Below are positions 6,246 through 6,862 of a stretch of DNA of 6,862 nt, in pieces. The notes under the pieces are model-generated. The model worked only from the letters and a program-made list of their open reading frames with translations. It had not been told where the DNA came from and searched no databases. The translations under genes were made by a program, and so were the position numbers. Position 1 is the first letter of the stretch, and every line of letters starts with the position of its first letter. The stretch lies in the NCBI GenBank assembly GCA_022712845.1, contig JAFLJV010000175.1:1-6862 (forward strand), read 5' to 3'. The stretch is from Sulfurimonas sp. Lineage in GTDB: Bacteria > Campylobacterota > Campylobacteria > Campylobacterales > Sulfurimonadaceae.

Positions 6246-6862
6246 ATGCCTTTAAAAAATAAGTATAAAATTGTTGATACACTTTACGAGACTAGTAGTA
6301 GCGTTGTAAATAGAGCTACGCGATTAAGTGATAATAAATCATTTATTATTAAAACCTTAAAAACAAATGATGAAAAAGCTATATTAAAGTACGTTAATGA
6401 AGAAAAAGTACTATCAGGATTAAAGCACAAAAATATTGTTAAATTATCTGAGATAATATCTCTCCCATCAAAACGTATACATATTTTTGAAGATATAAAT
6501 GGAACTTCTCTTTATGAACTTTTACTGATAAAAAAATTTACAACTTCTGAAATACTTGACATTGCATTAACTATTGCTAAAGTTATAAAATTTTTACACC
6601 AGAAAAACATCCTTCATCTAAAAACTAATCCAAAAAATATAATTTACAATGCTCAAACAAAAGATATTCAACTTATTGATTTCTCAGAGTCAATACTAAA
6701 AAAAAACTACCTTAGTGCTACTATAAATACTACTGAAAATTTAGGAGATTTATTTTATTTAGCACCAGAACAAACTGGACTTACGCAACAAAAAATTGAT
6801 TTTAGAAGTGATTTATATAGTTTTGGTCTAACTCTTTATAATCTTTTTTTAGGTACTACACC
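6246..6862 (+). CDS. Protein-kinase-domain signalling protein, catalytic Asp missing, 3' end outside window
   Basis: GGAGA (6236-6240) lies five bases before the ATG, and 205 codons are visible with no stop. The visible part is an almost complete kinase domain. The glycine-rich loop is degenerate (LYETSSSVVNRA, 13-24). The ATP-binding lysine is in FIIKTL (Lys36), the helix C glutamate is near 52-53, and the metal-binding Asp is in DFS (145-147, in place of DFG). APEQTG (173-178) and DFRSDLYSFG (185-194) follow. The catalytic loop reads HLKTNPKN (124-131), where active relatives have HRDxxPxN or HKDINPSN, so the catalytic Asp is replaced by Lys126. PEQTG and the D-x-R-x-D-x-Y-S-x-G pattern are typical of very long proteins with a kinase domain, AAA ATPase, GAF and histidine kinase. 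By analogy the rest of the gene probably follows outside the window. The kinase domain may act as a pseudokinase sensor module. Confidence 0.85.
   Translation, partial: MPLKNKYKIVDTLYETSSSVVNRATRLSDNKSFIIKTLKTNDEKAILKYVNEEKVLSGLKHKNIVKLSEIISLPSKRIHIFEDINGTSLYELLLIKKFTTSEILDIALTIAKVIKFLHQKNILHLKTNPKNIIYNAQTKDIQLIDFSESILKKNYLSATINTTENLGDLFYLAPEQTGLTQQKIDFRSDLYSFGLTLYNLFLGTT

Overview
The window is AT-rich DNA that looks like the chromosome of a Campylobacterota (Epsilonproteobacteria) member, probably Sulfurimonas-like or a relative. That placement is inference. It rests on the protein sequences, on promoters that are a T-run plus gTATAAT with no clear -35 box, and on this mix of housekeeping genes. 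No rRNA, tRNA, CRISPR array, transposase or integrase is visible. All supported genes read on the + strand.

Layout. (1) 3-1367: phosphomannomutase/phosphoglucomutase, missing only its first few codons at the window edge. (2) 1368-1693: an extended -10 promoter fused to the headless 3' part of a DsrE-family gene (1408-1602), then the prs promoter. (3) 1694-2620: ribose-phosphate pyrophosphokinase (prs). (4) 2621-2822: about 200 bases of very AT-rich DNA with short palindromes and a possible weak promoter. (5) 2823-3488: an unrecognised 221-residue gene whose strand and motif pattern recalls the gasdermin pore-forming fold. A strong hairpin follows at 3519-3550. (6) 3675-5465: lepA (EF-4), with a TTG start and its own promoter. 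(7) 5466-5599: an unusual spacer with a 40-codon ORF. Its last seven residues, MSVLKMD, repeat the C-terminus of LepA with mostly synonymous codon changes. It also carries a strong hairpin. (8) 5600-6175: a ComF-family phosphoribosyltransferase-like protein. (9) 6202-6237: a 12-bp unit, each copy with a TATAAT box, repeated three times. (10) 6246-6862: the start of a protein-kinase-domain gene that runs off the window. It resembles the kinase + ATPase + GAF + histidine-kinase giants but lacks the catalytic Asp.

How the genes relate. Most genes seem to be separate transcription units, since prs, lepA and the kinase each have a recognisable -10 just upstream. The prs and lepA promoters resemble each other well beyond the -10 box. 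Only comF, behind lepA, looks co-transcribed with its neighbour. Prs makes PRPP, which is the ligand of the ComF fold, but I see no sign that the two are functionally linked. The items most worth following up are the duplicated LepA tail, the gasdermin-like orphan, the pseudokinase and its triple -10 repeat.
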